In this document: positions 60,779-64,000 of the stretch, piece after piece
Layout: every line of letters begins with the position of its first letter
How positions within the stretch are numbered: the stretch's first letter is position 1
Source of the DNA: Pedobacter frigiditerrae
GTDB taxonomy: Bacteria; Bacteroidota; Bacteroidia; Sphingobacteriales; Sphingobacteriaceae
Direction of reading: 5' to 3'
DNA: 64,000 bases
Assembly: GCF_004331645.1 (NCBI RefSeq)
Contig: NZ_SJSK01000001.1
Span: 682,001 to 746,000 of the forward strand
The notes under the pieces: generated by a model
The model's input: only the letters and a program-made list of their open reading frames with translations
The model's database searches: none
What the model was told of the DNA's origin: nothing
Made by a program: the position numbers and the translations under genes

Positions 60779-63700
60779 TATTTCGAGGACGAATTTAGCA
60801 ATTTAAAATATTCTGCTATTTTGTTTTTGTAGTAATAATTCAAATTTGGTGGAAGTTTTTGAATGAGCTCACTTTCACTTTGCTGTTGTTTTTTAAACTT
60901 CTCCAGCATTTGCTGATAAGACGGAGGAAAATCTTTTGCCGCATTACTCTCTCTTTTTGAATCTTGATCTTGCTCTCGCTGTGCTTTATCTGCATCTAAT
61001 AGTTTGGTCTGCAGGTTTTTCTGACGATCCATTGTCTCTTCAGTAATCTTTTTATTCCACAGCTCAGACTCGGTTTTTTTCATGTCCTCTACAATCTGAT
61101 TCAAATTGCCCAAAGAACCTTTTCCATCTTTATTCTCTTCTTTGTTTACCTTTTGCAAAGCTTCCCTAATCATTTGCTGTTGCTGTGCCATTTTTGCAAA
61201 CTCTTGGCTCATTTGTCCTTTTGGAACCGTTCCCATGTTACCGCCTTCCCTTTGCATTTTTTCGCGGGCATTCTGCATATTTTTATTCAATTGTTGCTGC
61301 ATTTGCTCCAATTGTTTCATGCTTTGTTTTTTGCTCTTTTTGCCACTTCCTGGCTTTGAATTTTTCATGGCATCTCTCATGCTTTCCAAAGCTTCATTTA
61401 TCATTAAAGCAAGGTTGTTTAAAGAAGTCATTGTCAATTGTTGTGAGCGGTTGGCTTCGGGAGTTCTTCTATCTCCTAAAAAATCTAAGGCTTTACCAAT
61501 GTTGAAATTAATTTTATCAACTTCTGCATTTACAGTTGTTGCAATTTGAGGAACTCTTTTACTCAATGAAAACAGGCTATCAGCAATGGTTTTCATGTTA
61601 TCTTTTATGGTGCTTTGTTGTTGAACATTGCTAATGTAGGCAGGGTCATTGTTGTTCATTTTCCTTAAGGCCAACAAAACCTTTTCCTGTTCAAAAGAAG
61701 TGCTTAATAAATTTTCTAATAAACGACGTAACTCTTCGGCATTGGTTTTGTCTTCTTCTTCCTCGCCTTCTTGCTGATCTTCTTTCATTTTCTCAGCTAG
61801 CTTTTCCATTTTTTCAGCTGCCTGTTGTTGTTTTTCTGAAGCTTTTTGTTTCTCGTTTTTATTTAGCTGCTCTTTACTTTCTTGCTGATTTTTCTCAATT
61901 TGCTCGGTTTGCTCCTTAGGGTTTTCAAACTGATTGGGCTTATCTAACTCTTGATTTTTCTTTTCAAGTTCTCCCAATTCCTTTTGTAAATCTTTAAAAT
62001 CTTTATTGAGCTGGTCTTGCTTGTTCTTTATCTCATTTAAATTGGCGTTTTTTTCTTTAGATTGTTGACTTAACTCTTTTTGTTGTTTAGCCATTTCTTC
62101 TAATCGATCAATTTTATTTTGCAAGTTTTGCTCAAACTCTAGTTGTTTGTAGAGCTCTAAAATACGGTCTAATTCATTTTTTAAGGTTTTATTGTCTAGT
62201 TGCATTTTAGCTAACTCTTCCCTTGTCATGTCTTTATTGTTAAGCTCCATTAATTGTTGCAGTTTTTGCAATAATTGTTTGGTCTTTTCATCTAAAACAT
62301 TGTTAAACAAATCGTCAATTTGTTTTTGCTTTTCTTTTAGTTCTTCGTTAAGTGTATTGTTTTCTTGTTTTTCTAGGGTGTTTTTCTCGTTCTGTTTTTT
62401 GATATCCTTAACAGCTTCTTCCAACTGTTTTTGTTTATCTAATAATTGTTCAACTTGCTTTTTATCTTCAAAGGTTAGCTGTTTTTTATCTAGTAAATCT
62501 TGCGCAAGCTTTTTACTGTCTTTTTCAATTTTATTGGCCAATTTAATGGTCGATTCCATTTTTTGTTTCAATGCCTCACTGCCTTCCGCCATTTTTTCGG
62601 CAACTTGCTGCTGGGTAGGAACCTGATAAGTTTTTATTTCTGAACGAGAAACTTTTGCGCCGTTTACACCATCGTTATCGGCTACTTCAAAATAGTATTC
62701 TAATACTTGTCCGGGTTTTACGGTTATATCATTTAAATTCCACAGGTAGAAAAAGGCATTTTCAATTTGATTGTTTTTAATGGAGATAATTTTACTTTGG
62801 CTACCTACATTTTTGCCATCTTCTTTTATATTGAACTTGAATTTTAATGATGAAAAACCATAATCATCTGCAATATTTCCTGAAAAATAAAGCGCCTTTG
62901 TGCTAGCGGAATCTGGTGTTTCTGTGACGACAATGCTTGGAAATTGGTCGGCAATTACAGCAATTTGATGAGTTAAAGAATCAGCATTGCTTACAAAAGT
63001 GTTTTTTGGAACGATGCGATAATTGCTGTTTTTTCGTATAGTTGTGCTGAAACTAGCCACATCATCTTCAACGGTTAATTTGTAAGGTTGATTTTGTAAT
63101 ATGAATGCTAACTCATCACTGTTTTCTGTGTGTAATTCCCAAGTAACTTTTGTCCCTTCTGGGATTAACAGATCGCCTACATTACTCAACTCTTCACTTT
63201 TCCTATTCAGATAAGCCGGGAAATTAAGCTTAGCACTCATGTTAAGCAATGATGGTTTTGGTTTTACATCTAACACAAAAGAACTAGAATTAAATCCGCC
63301 ACCAAAAAAGCGTAGTGATTTATTCTTTTGAATGTTTTTAAAAGTATAACTGAAATGGCTGATGTTCTCTTTTTCTAGTTTGTAAGTATTTGCGCCATCT
63401 TCGATATAAACTTCTTGAGGAAATTCATTACCTGTTAATTCTACTTTCACGGTAAAATCATCTCCCTGTGTAACCCTTAAATTTTTGTTTAAAACATTAA
63501 AATCAAAAGGAGCTTTCGGTAAAATTTCTTCGTTGTAACGGATGAAGCTATTTGTGCCTTCTTTTAAAATGGCAGGGGCAATAATTCCAATGAACAAGAT
63601 TATCGCCAATGGCACCAAAATATATTTAATATGCTTTTTATTATCGTTAAGGTTAATGGCGCTTGCAAAAGGAATTGGCTTTAGATCGCCAATCTTTTGG

Positions 63701-64000
63701 TCTATACCCGCCAAAATTAGCTGACTGTTTTGGGGAGAATCATCAGCCAATGCTTTAAGCTGCAAGGTGTTTAACAATCTATCCTTAACATTAAAAAAGT
63801 GATTCCCAATTAAACTTGCTGCTTGTTCTATACTTAATGTTTTGCTTAGTTTAAAATAGGCCAAAGCGGGTTTAACAATCCAAAACCCAATAGCTGTTAA
63901 AGAAATCAGTAAAAAAGAAAAGAATAAAGTGGTTTTTGTCGCTGTTCCGGGATGGGTATAATAAACCAAAACGAAGAGACAAAGATATAGGCCTAAAATA
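60778..64000 (-). CDS. DUF4175 membrane protein with long coiled coil (5' end cut off)
   Basis: At least 1074 residues in the window; the frame is open to the right edge and the visible part begins within a hydrophobic segment (ILGLYLCLFVLVYY), so the N-terminus lies outside. A second and third TM segment follow near the N-terminus (FFSFLLISLTAIGFWIV and YILVPLAIILFIGIIAP). The middle has Ig-like beta regions, then from about 450 residues in, a very long Gln/Lys/Glu coiled coil (QQQ, KEKQKQIDDL, EEEEDKTNAEEL). This is the DUF4175 family, common in Bacteroidetes near RecD-like/AAA and DUF58 genes; role unknown. Confidence 0.85.
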   Translation of the reverse strand, partial: ILGLYLCLFVLVYYTHPGTATKTTLFFSFLLISLTAIGFWIVKPALAYFKLSKTLSIEQAASLIGNHFFNVKDRLLNTLQLKALADDSPQNSQLILAGIDQKIGDLKPIPFASAINLNDNKKHIKYILVPLAIILFIGIIAPAILKEGTNSFIRYNEEILPKAPFDFNVLNKNLRVTQGDDFTVKVELTGNEFPQEVYIEDGANTYKLEKENISHFSYTFKNIQKNKSLRFFGGGFNSSSFVLDVKPKPSLLNMSAKLNFPAYLNRKSEELSNVGDLLIPEGTKVTWELHTENSDELAFILQNQPYKLTVEDDVASFSTTIRKNSNYRIVPKNTFVSNADSLTHQIAVIADQFPSIVVTETPDSASTKALYFSGNIADDYGFSSLKFKFNIKEDGKNVGSQSKIISIKNNQIENAFFYLWNLNDITVKPGQVLEYYFEVADNDGVNGAKVSRSEIKTYQVPTQQQVAEKMAEGSEALKQKMESTIKLANKIEKDSKKLAQDLLDKKQLTFEDKKQVEQLLDKQKQLEEAVKDIKKQNEKNTLEKQENNTLNEELKEKQKQIDDLFNNVLDEKTKQLLQKLQQLMELNNKDMTREELAKMQLDNKTLKNELDRILELYKQLEFEQNLQNKIDRLEEMAKQQKELSQQSKEKNANLNEIKNKQDQLNKDFKDLQKELGELEKKNQELDKPNQFENPKEQTEQIEKNQQESKEQLNKNEKQKASEKQQQAAEKMEKLAEKMKEDQQEGEEEEDKTNAEELRRLLENLLSTSFEQEKVLLALRKMNNNDPAYISNVQQQSTIKDNMKTIADSLFSLSKRVPQIATTVNAEVDKINFNIGKALDFLGDRRTPEANRSQQLTMTSLNNLALMINEALESMRDAMKNSKPGSGKKSKKQSMKQLEQMQQQLNKNMQNAREKMQREGGNMGTVPKGQMSQEFAKMAQQQQMIREALQKVNKEENKDGKGSLGNLNQIVEDMKKTESELWNKKITEETMDRQKNLQTKLLDADKAQREQDQDSKRESNAAKDFPPSYQQMLEKFKKQQQSESELIQKLPPNLNYYYKNKIAEYFKLLNSSSK

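Noticed and set aside
1..64000. tRNA, rRNA, CRISPR, insertion sequences, prophage
   Set aside because: Looked for conserved T-loop words, regularly spaced repeats with unique spacers, and transposase or integrase motifs in the translated frames; none found.

Overview
The window reads as a chromosomal segment of a low-GC member of the Bacteroidetes, most likely the Sphingobacteriaceae (Pedobacter-like). Several things point there. Gene content includes a B12-independent methionine synthase behind a cobalamin riboswitch, GIN-domain (DUF2807), Big_5 lipoprotein and DUF4175 genes, and stand-alone DsbD alpha domains. Several upstream regions carry the Bacteroidetes -7 promoter element TAnnTTTG. 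The intergenic DNA is full of short palindromic repeats of the kinds common in that group. The assignment to family is inference. I see no rRNA, tRNA, CRISPR array, insertion sequence or prophage; the genes are almost all conserved housekeeping genes.

Layout. 0-6.6 kb (minus strand): a cut-off VIT/vWA protein, pfkA, a cytoplasmic-membrane DsbD-type reductase with two separate secreted DsbD alpha domains, and birA. 6.6-11 kb (plus): rsfS, ftsH, a LUD-domain protein and a KAS III enzyme. 11-15.7 kb (minus): a TPR protein, a zinc-ribbon coiled coil with NIF3, and small TM2 and DUF2752 membrane proteins. 15.9-25.5 kb (plus): mfd, a DUF3820 gene and a complete RND efflux operon (adaptor, pump, outer-membrane factor). 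25.6-29.2 kb (minus): a FrnE-like DsbA and a large M14 peptidase. 29.3-32.5 kb (plus): riboswitch-metE and a thioesterase. 32.5-44.5 kb: cdsA, a CPBP protease, dusB, apaG, a zinc peptidase, an FAD oxidoreductase, purU, rmuC, a secreted trypsin-like protease, thiL and nadA. 45-51 kb: nadB (divergent from nadA, so the two de novo NAD steps share one intergenic region), a gamma carbonic anhydrase, a Big_5 lipoprotein and mnmG. 51-55.6 kb: a CBU_0592-like protein, an ABC-F ATPase, a 1-kb non-coding island, an orphan four-helix-bundle sensor and a GIN-domain protein. 56-64 kb: a Tat-exported threonine-aldolase-like protein, an ApbE/DUF2271 plus PepSY-TM pair, an LRR protein, ybeY and a cut-off DUF4175 protein.

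The most unusual material is non-coding. (1) Three arrays (14.7 kb, 53.5 kb, 53.8 kb) have unrelated sequences but the same strict 11-bp period, close to one DNA helical turn; two lie in the 1-kb island upstream of the ABC-F gene. (2) Two parS-like centromere sites, one a perfect TGTTTCACGTGAAACA palindrome, sit 54 bp apart just upstream of mnmG, suggesting this locus is part of the chromosome-partition region. (3) A small repeat built on CCCCTAAATCCCC is placed so that it supplies or touches the stop codon of four genes and has been built into the N-terminus of the gamma carbonic anhydrase. (4) The leader of the apbE gene can form mutually exclusive helices, as a riboswitch would, but I do not recognise it. 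(5) Ten or so copies of a GTCATTC-ended hairpin element lie between genes.
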